Source of the DNA: an uncultured Clostridia bacterium
GTDB taxonomy: Bacteria; Bacillota; Clostridia; Oscillospirales; Oscillospiraceae
DNA: 64,000 nt
Assembly (NCBI GenBank): GCA_946628965.1
Contig: CAMOXI010000002.1
Coordinates: 1 to 64,000 of the forward strand
Direction: 5' to 3'
Shown here: in pieces, positions 24,833-32,871 of the stretch
Layout: every line of letters begins with the position of its first letter
How positions within the stretch are numbered: the stretch's first letter is position 1
The notes under the pieces: model-generated
Databases searched by the model: none
Told to the model about the DNA's origin: nothing
The model's input: the letters and a program-made list of their open reading frames with translations, nothing else
Made by a program: the position numbers and the translations under genes

Positions 24833-26848
24833 ATGAACGGAAAACATCTCTCCCGCCGCGACTTTCTGAAGGGCGCGCTGGCCGGTTCCGCCGCTGTCGC
24901 CCTCACTTCTGTCACCGGCATCACCGCTTTTGCGGATGACTCGGGGATCTACACCCCGGGAACCTATTCCGCCACGGCTGACGGCATGGGCACTGTCGTC
25001 GTCACCGCCACCTTTGACGCGAATTCCATTGTCAGCGTAGATCTTGATGTTTCTGGCGAGACCCCGTCCATCGGCCAGGCTGCCAAGGATCAGCTGATCG
25101 AGCAGATCATCGCCACCCAGGGCGCTGATATCGACGGCGTCAGCGGCGCCAGCATTACCAGCACAGCCGTAAGGACCGCTCTGAAAAACTGCATCGCGCA
25201 GGCCAAGGGCGAGGCTGTCAACTCCGGCAGCGTGAAGCCTCAGATCGAATCTTCCAGCGCCTTTGTTCTGACCGATATCACCGCGGACGACATCAACGCC
25301 TCCGCTGTGGAGCTGGAGCCGATCACCGAATTTGCCCAGGAAGTCGATGTTGACGTGGTGGTCGCCGGCGCCGGCGCTTCTGGTGTCATCGCCGCCGTCA
25401 AGGCCGCCGACATGGGCGCAAAGGTTGCCGTGCTCCAGAAGGAAGCGGTCGCCGTCTCCCAGGGCAACTGCTCCTCCGCCATCATCAAGGGCGGTTCCAC
25501 CGAGGGCGGCCTGAAAAAGTGGCTCACCTTCGCCACCGCCGTCAACTGCTGGCGCAATAACCGCAAGCTGCTCGAGGCCTATATTGACCGCTCGGAGGAA
25601 GCCCTCCGCTTCGTCTGCGAGAAGAGCGGCGTCACCGAGGAGAACGAGTGGGTCAACAAGTACGGCGTGACCAAGTACCAGGACACCTCCGCCGTCTACA
25701 CCGGCGTCTGGCACGACGGCACCCAGTCCTATGACTTCGGTGAGGACAAGGTCGAGGTCTTTGCTCCCTGGTTCGGCCCCAAGCCCGGCAACTACGGCAG
25801 CCTCGTCTCCGGCATTCTGAAGGATGCCCAGGAGGAGTACGGCGACAATCTGCAGGTCTTCTTCAGCACGCCGATCGTCCAGCTCATCAAGGATGAGGAA
25901 GGCACCGTCATCGGCTGCGTGGGCAAGGATCTGGACGGCAACTACATCAAGTTCAACGCCAAGTCCGTCATCCTCGCCACCGGCGCCTACGAAAACAATG
26001 CCACGATGGTCCGCCGCTTCTGCCCGGACATTGAGAAGTTCGACAAGAAGGTCGTCCACCGCACCGGCGACGGCAACATCCTCGCCATCGAAGCCGGCGG
26101 CTGCATGGAGCCTGTGGCCCACAGCCGCGTCATGCATGACTTTGACGCGGGCCTGATGTGGGATGAGCCGCCCTACCTGATCGTCAACATGAACGGCGAG
26201 CGCTTCGTCAGTGAAGAAGTGGATATGGCCTATATCTCCAACGTCCTGAAATGGCAGCCCGGCTTCAAGGGTGAGAACATGGATCCCGAGCATCAGGAGA
26301 CCGGCTCCCTCGGCTGGTACTGCCAGATCTACGACAACAACTACATGGAATACGCCAACGGCCCCGTGCCCGAATTCGTCATGCAGCGCTACCTCAAGGA
26401 AGAGGATCCCAGTCTGCACGTCAGCGTCTTCCCCGAGCTGATCGACACCTTCCGGGCCGACACCATCGAAGAGCTGGCCGAGAAGCTCGGTCTGCCCGTC
26501 GAGGCGACCGTGGCCTCCTTCAATCGCTACAACGAGCTGTGCGAGAAGGGCGAGGACCTTGACTTCGGCAAGCCCGCCAAGTATCTGCACAAGTTCGACA
26601 CCGCTCCCTTCTGGGGCATCCGCCGCCATATCCGCTGCTCTTCCATCACCGCGGGCGTCCTGTCCGACGAGTATGGCCGTGTCACCACCGAGAGCGGCGA
26701 GGTCATCAAGGGCCTGTACGCCGTCGGCAACCTGGGCGGCCAGTTCTACGGCGCGCCCGACTATCCCTTCTTCCATCCCGGCCTTTCCCTCGGCCATGCC
26801 GTGACCTTCGGCTTCATCGCCGGCGAACACGCAGCGCAGAACAAGTAA
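24833..26848 (+). CDS. Tat-exported FMN-binding/FAD-dependent reductase (fumarate reductase flavoprotein family)
   Basis: The 671-residue protein starts with a twin-arginine signal (LSRRDFLKGALAG; Arg8-Arg9). An FMN_bind domain (about 38-125) carries VSGASITS at 103-110, the kind of site where ApbE covalently attaches FMN. From residue 172 an FAD domain follows, with VVVAGAGASGVIAA, and it ends with GLYAVGNLGGQFYG, typical of fumarate/urocanate-type reductases. Related exported enzymes in gut bacteria reduce organic electron acceptors. The substrate is not evident. AAAGGGG precedes the ATG. Its place next to a triheme cytochrome and ResB/CcsA suggests electrons reach it through the cytochrome, which is inference. 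Confidence 0.9.
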   Translation: MNGKHLSRRDFLKGALAGSAAVALTSVTGITAFADDSGIYTPGTYSATADGMGTVVVTATFDANSIVSVDLDVSGETPSIGQAAKDQLIEQIIATQGADIDGVSGASITSTAVRTALKNCIAQAKGEAVNSGSVKPQIESSSAFVLTDITADDINASAVELEPITEFAQEVDVDVVVAGAGASGVIAAVKAADMGAKVAVLQKEAVAVSQGNCSSAIIKGGSTEGGLKKWLTFATAVNCWRNNRKLLEAYIDRSEEALRFVCEKSGVTEENEWVNKYGVTKYQDTSAVYTGVWHDGTQSYDFGEDKVEVFAPWFGPKPGNYGSLVSGILKDAQEEYGDNLQVFFSTPIVQLIKDEEGTVIGCVGKDLDGNYIKFNAKSVILATGAYENNATMVRRFCPDIEKFDKKVVHRTGDGNILAIEAGGCMEPVAHSRVMHDFDAGLMWDEPPYLIVNMNGERFVSEEVDMAYISNVLKWQPGFKGENMDPEHQETGSLGWYCQIYDNNYMEYANGPVPEFVMQRYLKEEDPSLHVSVFPELIDTFRADTIEELAEKLGLPVEATVASFNRYNELCEKGEDLDFGKPAKYLHKFDTAPFWGIRRHIRCSSITAGVLSDEYGRVTTESGEVIKGLYAVGNLGGQFYGAPDYPFFHPGLSLGHAVTFGFIAGEHAAQNK

Positions 26849-26907
26849 ACGCCCGGAATCGAAGACTGCTGCATCGGTTTTCTTTACGGCAGACGTCTTT
26901 AACAGCA

Positions 26908-26940
26908 AAAGAAGCACCCCATGAAGGGGTGCTTCTTTCC
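26908..26940 (+). terminator. terminator of the flavoprotein gene
   Basis: Arms AAAGAAGCACCCC and GGGGTGCTTCTTT around ATGAA. The stem sequence is the same as in the post-tRNA-Leu hairpin and repeat A. Confidence 0.85.
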
Positions 26941-26962
26941 ATTGACGGTCCTGATCTCGCTC

Positions 26963-27481
26963 TCACGAATCGAAGAAAGCCCGGCCGTCCTCCGTGACCA
27001 GGCGCTCGGTCTGCGGATACGCGAAGATGGCGGGATTGTCCGCATTCTCGCTCAGATAGTCGGCAAACCGCGCGGCGTACCATTTGGCCATGCCCAGGTT
27101 GTGCATCAGATAATGGCCGCAGTTTTCCGGCGCGGTACCGGGGACCTCCTGCGCCTCCGCCACAGAGCGGAAGGCCCGCAGGATCAGGCCGTAGATCTCC
27201 CGGGGCGTGCGCTCGCCCTTGAGGATCAGGTAGAAACCGGTCAGGCAGCCCATCGGGCCCCAGTAGATGATATCGTCCTTCCAGTCGGGGTCATTGCGCA
27301 GGAAGGTGGCGATGATATGCTCCAGCGAGTGCATCGCCCCTACATCCACCGCCGGTTCGCGGTTCGGGCGCGTCAGTCTGATATCATACGTCGTGACCAC
27401 GCCGCTGCCGACCTGGTCCACCCGGCTGGTGAAGATGCCGGGAACAATGGCTCTGTGATCAACGGAAAAGCTGGGGATCAA
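26963..27481 (-). CDS. luxS: S-ribosylhomocysteine lyase LuxS
   Basis: LuxS cleaves S-ribosylhomocysteine to homocysteine and DPD, the precursor of autoinducer-2, in the activated methyl cycle. The 172-residue product has zinc ligands H51-S-L-E54-H55 and Cys121 (ENCGHYLMHN), with the catalytic Cys79 in YWGPMGCLTG. The start is taken as TTG 27481, which gives IPSFSVDHRAIVPG at the N-terminus as in the family and has AGGAGA nine bases upstream. An in-frame ATG at 27559 would add 26 unrelated residues. No mtn gene is adjacent. Confidence 0.94.
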   Translation of the reverse strand: MIPSFSVDHRAIVPGIFTSRVDQVGSGVVTTYDIRLTRPNREPAVDVGAMHSLEHIIATFLRNDPDWKDDIIYWGPMGCLTGFYLILKGERTPREIYGLILRAFRSVAEAQEVPGTAPENCGHYLMHNLGMAKWYAARFADYLSENADNPAIFAYPQTERLVTEDGRAFFDS

Positions 27482-27646
27482 AGCCGATCGTCTCCTTTCA
27501 GTGCAGCACAGGGCTGCTTTGTCTTTGCCTATTATATGATGCTCCGGCCGGGGTGTCAAACGGCATTTTTCGCGCTTTTGAGGCAGAGGGCCAGGGCGGC
27601 GAGCATGGAGAACACATCGGTCACCGCGCGTGATCGGATCTCGTCC

Positions 27647-28438
27647 TTATTTCGCGTAGATCAGGCCGATGATCCAGTTGGAGAAGCGCCGCGGCAGCAG
27701 CTTTGCCAGCACGGCGGCCCCCTTGTAGGGAAGCCCCAGGGCCACCAGCGGTTTGCTGCTGGTTTTCAGGGCCATTCGGGCCACATAGGCGCCCGCGTCC
27801 TCGGGCTTCATGCCGCCCCGCTCGTCCCGCTCCATGACCGCCACCGAGCGCTCGATCCGCCCGGCGTACAAATCGTCCCCGGCGGCGGACTTCTGCCGCG
27901 CGTCTGTAAAGCCGGAAGCGATGTCCCCGGGCATGACGGCGCAGACCGTGACGCCGAAGGGCCGCACTTCGTTCTGCAGGGCAAGCACGTAGGCGTTGAT
28001 GGCCGCCTTGCTCACCGAGTACCAGAGCTGGAAGGGTATGGGCAGGATGCCGGCGATGGAGCTCATGCACACGATGCGGCCGCCGCCCTGGCTGCGCATG
28101 GCGGGCAGCACGGCCTTGACGGCGTTGTCCATGCCGTAGAGGTTCAACTCCAGCTGGGCATGGGCGTCTTTGCTCTCGGTCAGCTCCGCCGCGCCGGAAA
28201 TGCCGAAGCCCGCGTTATTCACCAGAATATCGATCCTCCCCTCGCGGCGCAGCACCTCGTCCACCGCGGCGCGGACCTGCTGCTCGTCGGTCATGTCCGC
28301 CGTCAGGTGGACGACGCCCTCCTGCGGCTTCTCCCGCCGGGAAAACTCATAGACCGTGCAGCCGGCTTTTTGCAGCGACGCCGCCGTGCAGCGCCCGATG
28401 CCGCCGCTGCCGCCGGTCACGATGGCAACCTTCTTCAT
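27647..28438 (-). CDS. short-chain dehydrogenase/reductase
   Basis: The 263-residue SDR has the NAD(P)-binding motif TGGSGGIG (8-15), NNAG (around 88) and the catalytic tetrad region with Ser in CMSSIAG and YSVSK (Tyr and Lys) near 150. An Arg pair (SRRE) after the second beta strand suggests NADP(H). The C-terminal 60 residues are basic and hydrophobic (LAKLLPRRFSNWIIGLIY), as in SDRs acting on lipids. GGAGG lies 6 bases before the ATG. The substrate is unknown. It is divergent from the zinc-ribbon gene's terminator and probably monocistronic. Confidence 0.9.
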   Translation of the reverse strand: MKKVAIVTGGSGGIGRCTAASLQKAGCTVYEFSRREKPQEGVVHLTADMTDEQQVRAAVDEVLRREGRIDILVNNAGFGISGAAELTESKDAHAQLELNLYGMDNAVKAVLPAMRSQGGGRIVCMSSIAGILPIPFQLWYSVSKAAINAYVLALQNEVRPFGVTVCAVMPGDIASGFTDARQKSAAGDDLYAGRIERSVAVMERDERGGMKPEDAGAYVARMALKTSSKPLVALGLPYKGAAVLAKLLPRRFSNWIIGLIYAK

Positions 28439-28507
28439 TGCAGCCTCCGAAACATCAAAATTTGGATTCGATTGTAATCGGAACCGTGGATTCTGTCAAT
28501 CAGAAAA

Positions 28508-28540
28508 GGTGCTGTGAAAAACAATGTTTCTCACAGCACC
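28508..28540 (-). terminator. terminator of the zinc-ribbon protein gene
   Basis: Arms GGTGCTGTGA and TCACAGCACC with further A/T pairing inside, just past the stop codon at 28546. Confidence 0.75.
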
Positions 28541-28545
28541 CTGTC

Positions 28546-30510
28546 TTATCCGACGCTCTCGTATTCGCAGCTGCTGGCCAGTTCGCCGCGGGCATTGTAC
28601 TTCATGTAGATGAAATGCCCGACGCCGTTGATCATCACCAGGCAGTGGCCGTTCTCGTCGTTGACAAAGCGGTCATCGCCCTGATCGGCCTGCAGCTCCA
28701 CGCTGTAGCCGCCGGTCACGTCCGTGATGCGCAGGGTGGCCACGCCGCTCTGGATGCGCACGCGGGTGAAGAAATTCTTGCAGGAAGTGTTTTCTCCGAT
28801 GGTCAGCGGGATCACGGTGGCGTCGCCCATGTAGAGCGACCACTCGCCGCAGAAGGGCAGGTAGAGCTCCAGATCGTGCATCCAGGCCTCCCGGTTCTCA
28901 AACTCGCCGTCAAAGCCCGTGAGCCACTCATAGGCCGCGGGAATGTCCCCGCTCTCGCAGAGGGTGTAGAAGTCATGGGTCAGATCCGTGGCGTCCTCGA
29001 TGGCGGCCAGAAGCTCCTCCGTCCCGGGATAGCCCTCGATGCTGCCGATCAGCGCGATCACCGCCTCGTCCAGGGGCAGCATGTCGGCAGCGGGCTCCTC
29101 CTCCAGCTGCAGCTCCGCCGGATCCTCCCCGCCGGCGGCCAGCAGATCCGCCACGCTCTGGCTGCCCAGATCCAGGGCCTTGTCCTTCGGCATGGAGAAA
29201 TAGGAGGTCTGTTCCGGGTCCATGCTCAGGGATGCGTAGATCCCGCGGATGTTGTAGTGCCGGATGTATTCGGTCAGCGCCGCGGCCTTGCGGTAGACCG
29301 GCTCACAGGCCTGCGTCTCCTCCCCCAGGTCGAGGAAGGCGAGCCGCGCCGCCGAGAGCTTCCCGCTCTCCATCAGGCTGTTTGCCCGGTCAAAGGCGGC
29401 CTGCCGCATCAGCAGGCGGCTCGCGGTCAGGCCTTCGGCGCATTTGGCGGCCAGCTCCGCGCTGTCCTTATAATCCCCCAGGGCCTCAAACTCCTGCTGC
29501 GCCGCTTCGTAGAGCAGCATGGCAGCGGAGGTCTCGTCATTCAGGTCGGCGCGGGTGTGCCCCACCATCTGCAGGGCGGAGGGGTCGTTCTGCTCTGCCC
29601 GGCGGCGGACCTCACAGGCGTGCAGATAATCGATGCCCGGCCCCGCCATCTCGGCGCTGTCGCGGTAATCGCCCAGGGAGGCATAGGTCTCCCGCGCGGC
29701 GTCAAACTCGCCGATGCCGGCCAGCCACTGGGCCCCCTCGTAGAGGTTTTTGCGCTCGATCTCCCGCGGCACCGCGATCAGCAGCCCGATCACCAGGATC
29801 AGCAGCGGCAGCACCAGCGCCGCGCCGCGCACGAGCTGCTTTGTCAGGCTGCGGCGGTCCTCCTTCAGCTGCTGGAGACGCAGCGGCGCCTTGCGGGCGC
29901 GGCTGTCGCTCTCAGCCTGCAGCGCGTCCACGCGCACATTCTCCAGCGCGGAACGCACCCGGTGGCAGCGGTGGCAGCTGTTCTCCCCCTTGCGGTTGAG
30001 CGCGCCGCAGGTGCAGAACCACAGATCCTCCGCCGCCGTGATGGCATAGCGGCAGTCCGAGCCGTAGCGGATGCGAAACTGCTCGGCAAGCTCCTCTTCC
30101 CCGTAGTGCTCCTCCAGCGTCTTCGGCGCGGGGAGCGGCTCCCATGGCGCGTCCGCCGTCCAGGTACCGTCGTTAACGGCGGCGCACAGGATCCGCACGC
30201 GGAAGGATGCCGCGCCGCTGAAGGCCAGCAGGATCGGCTCCTGCTCACCGATGACAGCGTCCCGTCCCGCCCGGGTCAGAAAGCGGTAGGGCTGCTCCAG
30301 CCCCAGCGCCGCTCCGGCCTCGTCCAGCGCCTGCACGGCGACGGTGACGCTGGCGATGCGCGCATCGTCAAGCACCTGCAGCCGCAGCCGGCAGTACTGC
30401 AGCACGTCCGCCTCCAGCAGCTCGCCGCCCGCGATCAGCAGCGGCGCGCCGGGGGCGTAGAGCGGGCCCGGCAGCGTATAGACCGTCTTTGCGTTTTTCA
30501 GATTGGCCAT
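28546..30510 (-). CDS. zinc-ribbon, single-pass membrane protein with TPR-like repeats
   Basis: The 654-residue protein has a beta-rich N-terminal part (1-150), a zinc ribbon (CTCGALNRKGENSCHRCH, four Cys) near residue 170, one membrane segment (LVLPLLILVIGLLIAVP) near 235, and then helical repeats with the recurring phrase LGDYRDSAEMA / LGDYKDSAELA. That phrase is typical of Clostridia proteins annotated only as hypothetical. The C-terminal 120 residues are beta-rich and extracytoplasmic. No enzyme motif is seen. A perfect promoter (30552-30580) drives it, divergent from rpiB. The role is unknown. Confidence 0.75.
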   Translation of the reverse strand: MANLKNAKTVYTLPGPLYAPGAPLLIAGGELLEADVLQYCRLRLQVLDDARIASVTVAVQALDEAGAALGLEQPYRFLTRAGRDAVIGEQEPILLAFSGAASFRVRILCAAVNDGTWTADAPWEPLPAPKTLEEHYGEEELAEQFRIRYGSDCRYAITAAEDLWFCTCGALNRKGENSCHRCHRVRSALENVRVDALQAESDSRARKAPLRLQQLKEDRRSLTKQLVRGAALVLPLLILVIGLLIAVPREIERKNLYEGAQWLAGIGEFDAARETYASLGDYRDSAEMAGPGIDYLHACEVRRRAEQNDPSALQMVGHTRADLNDETSAAMLLYEAAQQEFEALGDYKDSAELAAKCAEGLTASRLLMRQAAFDRANSLMESGKLSAARLAFLDLGEETQACEPVYRKAAALTEYIRHYNIRGIYASLSMDPEQTSYFSMPKDKALDLGSQSVADLLAAGGEDPAELQLEEEPAADMLPLDEAVIALIGSIEGYPGTEELLAAIEDATDLTHDFYTLCESGDIPAAYEWLTGFDGEFENREAWMHDLELYLPFCGEWSLYMGDATVIPLTIGENTSCKNFFTRVRIQSGVATLRITDVTGGYSVELQADQGDDRFVNDENGHCLVMINGVGHFIYMKYNARGELASSCEYESVG

Positions 30511-30551
30511 ATGGGCCTCCCTCCCTTTCGGGAATGGCGTTATGTAACCCT

Positions 30552-30580
30552 ACTATAACACCAGTTTTTTCAAATTGCAA
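30552..30580 (-). promoter_or_regulatory. promoter of the zinc-ribbon gene
   Basis: On the minus strand TTGCAA, 17 bases, TATAGT. Confidence 0.75.
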
Positions 30581-30595
30581 CGGGAAAGGTTTTGC

Positions 30596-30624
30596 TTGAA
30601 CCTTTACAGGGAAGGTGATACAAT
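30596..30624 (+). promoter_or_regulatory. promoter of rpiB
   Basis: TTGAAC, 17 bases, TACAAT; divergent from the zinc-ribbon promoter, with 15 bases between the two -35 boxes. Confidence 0.75.
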
Positions 30625-30689
30625 AAAAATACTGTCCCTGCGGTTCTCCCGCGGGCAGAATGAACGAAGAACAAGCGGAGGAAGGCATC

Positions 30690-31118
30690 ATGCTTGGAAT
30701 CGGCAGCGATCACGGCGGCTATCAGCTCAAGCAGGCGATCATGAAGCACCTGGAGGCCCGCGGCATCGAATATAAGGACTACGGCACCTACAGCGAGGCC
30801 AGCTGCGACTATCCGGACTACGGCCGGGCGGTGGCCCTGGCAGTGGCCGGCGGCGAGTGCGACCGCGGCATCCTGATCTGCGGCACCGGCATCGGCATCT
30901 CCATCACGGCCAACAAGGTCCCCGGCATCCGGGCGGCCCTCTGCGGGGACTGCTTCTCCGCCGAGGCCACCCGCTCCCACAACGACGCCAACATCCTGGC
31001 GCTGGGCGCCCGCGTCGTGGGCGAGGGGCTGGCCCTGAAGATCGTGGATACTTTTCTGGACACGCCTTTCTCCAACGATGAGCGCCACATCCGGCGCATT
31101 CGGAAAATAGAGGGATAA
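30690..31118 (+). CDS. rpiB: ribose-5-phosphate isomerase B
   Basis: The 142-residue enzyme interconverts ribose-5-phosphate and ribulose-5-phosphate in the pentose phosphate pathway. It starts MLGIGSDHGGYQLKQAI and has CGTGIGISITANKVPGIRAALC, which includes the catalytic Cys and the phosphate-binding GTGIG, and SHNDANILALGARVVG. GGAGG lies 8 bases before ATG 30690; an earlier in-frame ATG at 30660 is less likely. It ends three bases before the TTG of the next gene, so the pair is cotranscribed. The RpiB/LacAB family also contains sugar isomerases for other substrates. Confidence 0.93.
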   Translation: MLGIGSDHGGYQLKQAIMKHLEARGIEYKDYGTYSEASCDYPDYGRAVALAVAGGECDRGILICGTGIGISITANKVPGIRAALCGDCFSAEATRSHNDANILALGARVVGEGLALKIVDTFLDTPFSNDERHIRRIRKIEG

Positions 31119-31121
31119 CAC

Positions 31122-32294
31122 TTGGCAAGAAATCTGGAATTTTACAAGGGCAGCCGGAAAAAGCGCAACTACGCGCTGATCCCCTTTGTGGTACTGCTGG
31201 CGCTGCTGGTGCTGGCCGTGGTTCTGTTCTACACGGTGCAGAAGTACGCGGTCATCAGCAAGGACGGCGTGGAAGTCGTCCTGCCCGGCATGGAGACGAA
31301 CGAGGGCACCCATATCGACAGCCAGGGCCATGAGGTCAAAACCTTTGAGCGCGTGGAGACCAGCCTGGTGTTCGACGTGCCGGACTACTCCCATGTGGAG
31401 GCCACGGCGGGCCGCGGCACCAACCCCGTGCGCGCCATCTACATCGGCTCGGACGATCTCAATTACGATAACCTGCTGGAGAAGGCCGGGCGCCTCAACA
31501 GCGGCAACGCCCTGCTGCTGGAGATGAAGCCCCGGAGCGGCGTCCTCAACTGGGCCTCCCAGTCCGAGGCGGCGCTGAGCTACGGCCTGTACTACCAGAA
31601 CACCGTGACGGACAACATCGCCGGCTGGGTGACAGAGCTCAAAAACATGGAAGAGAAGGACATCTGGATGGTGGCGCAGATCAGCTGCTGCGTGGACGCC
31701 ATGCTCGCCTCCCGGGCCACCAGCTTCTCCCTGCGCACCGACTACGGCGCGGATTATATCGACGACACCGGCACCTGGCTGGACCCCTACAACCCGGAGC
31801 TGCGCCGCTATATCGTGGAGCTGTGCGAGGAGCTCTATGCGATGGGCTTTGACGAGGTGGTGCTGGCCGACGTGATGCACCCGGTGCCCGAGACGAACAA
31901 GGGCCAGGCGCCCATGAAGTTCATGTACTCCTCGGAGATGTCCACAACGCCGACGCCGGTCAACGCGGTCTGCGGCTTTGCGCTACACGTGGCAAACGAG
32001 CTCAAGGACCGGCAGCCGGGCAAGCTCCTGTCCATCTACGTAAACTCCGCCAAGTCCCTGGTGGGCGAGGATGAGAACAACGGGCAGAACTCGGTGCTGT
32101 TTTTCAAGGTCTTTGACCGGGTCTATTACGAGACGGACATGTACACCTTCACTTACAATCTGCAGGACGTGGAGTATGCCGGCGGCGTCACCTTCGGCAC
32201 CCCCGCCGCCCGCTTCGTGCCGGTGGTCATCAACTACCTGCCCAAGCACGACTCCTGGATCTACATTGAAAATCTGCCGCCCGCCACGGAATAA
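31122..32294 (+). CDS. membrane-anchored glycoside-hydrolase-like (DUF4015-type) protein
   Basis: The 390-residue protein starts with basic residues (KGSRKKRN) and a single membrane anchor (YALIPFVVLLALLVLAVVLF). A linker of about 70 residues is followed by a TIM-barrel-like domain (from about 105) with VRAIYIGSDDLNYDNLLEKA, GVLNWASQSE, TGTWLDPYNPELRRYIVELC and FDEVVLADVMHP. These match the putative glycoside hydrolase family DUF4015; the Asp in LADVMHP lies where catalytic acids sit in related barrels. The start is TTG 31122 with AGAGGG upstream. The substrate is unknown. A strong terminator follows. Confidence 0.72.
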   Translation: MARNLEFYKGSRKKRNYALIPFVVLLALLVLAVVLFYTVQKYAVISKDGVEVVLPGMETNEGTHIDSQGHEVKTFERVETSLVFDVPDYSHVEATAGRGTNPVRAIYIGSDDLNYDNLLEKAGRLNSGNALLLEMKPRSGVLNWASQSEAALSYGLYYQNTVTDNIAGWVTELKNMEEKDIWMVAQISCCVDAMLASRATSFSLRTDYGADYIDDTGTWLDPYNPELRRYIVELCEELYAMGFDEVVLADVMHPVPETNKGQAPMKFMYSSEMSTTPTPVNAVCGFALHVANELKDRQPGKLLSIYVNSAKSLVGEDENNGQNSVLFFKVFDRVYYETDMYTFTYNLQDVEYAGGVTFGTPAARFVPVVINYLPKHDSWIYIENLPPATE

Positions 32295-32310
32295 AACGCA
32301 AAACGGAACA

Positions 32311-32347
32311 AAAGCCGCCGCCTTTTCGTCGAAAAGGCGGCGGCTTT
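32311..32347 (+). terminator. terminator of the rpiB operon
   Basis: Arms AAAGCCGCCGCCTTTTC and GAAAAGGCGGCGGCTTT form a perfect 17-bp stem. Confidence 0.9.
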
Positions 32348-32366
32348 GTACGTGGCAGCGAAGTAA

Positions 32367-32871
32367 GTGGCCAGTGGTCAGTGGTCAGTGGCCAGCATGG
32401 GCGGGATCAGCCGCCCGCGGACATGCTCATCCGACCGTAGCGCCGACCAGTGGTCGGCGAAGAAGAAACGCCGAGCAATGCTCGGCGCTACGAGGTATCA
32501 TGATCCCGGACTGTATCCCCCAGTCTGTCCGCTGCGCGGCCAGCCAGCCCCCTTTAGGCAAGGGGGGCCATATCCAGCGTTCGACCTTTATACCGCGCCT
32601 GCGCTGCCGGATGACCTCTCTGCCGCGTCTCCTGTAAAAACCAACCCAAAGCCTTGCGCTTTGGGTTGGAAAGGAAGACGGAGGGAGTGGATGCGCAGCT
32701 TTCCCGGCGCTTTCGGACACCGGGGAAGCATAGCGGAACGAGCTTCGTCAAAAAATTCCCGTACAAAACAACTGCAAAGCCTTGCGCTTTGCAGTTGAAA
32801 GGAAGAAAAACGCAGGCGGTCGATCCGACCGCGCCTGCGCGGCCGGATGACCTCTCTGCGTTTTTCTGACG
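32367..32871. repeat. gene-free hairpin array between the rpiB operon and the pyrophosphatase gene
   Basis: No gene is seen in about 500 bases. Contents in order: a direct-repeat palindrome of GTGGCCAGTGGTCAGTGG type (32367-32393, inverse copy at 62118); hairpins GCGCCGACCA/TGGTCGGCG and CGCCGAGCA/TGCTCGGCG; CCCCCTTT/AAGGGGG; then hairpin D1 (32641-32669) and D2 (32769-32797). Two copies of CGCGCCTGCGCTGCCGGATG (32595 and, with one change, 32831) flank the D units. Confidence 0.7.
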
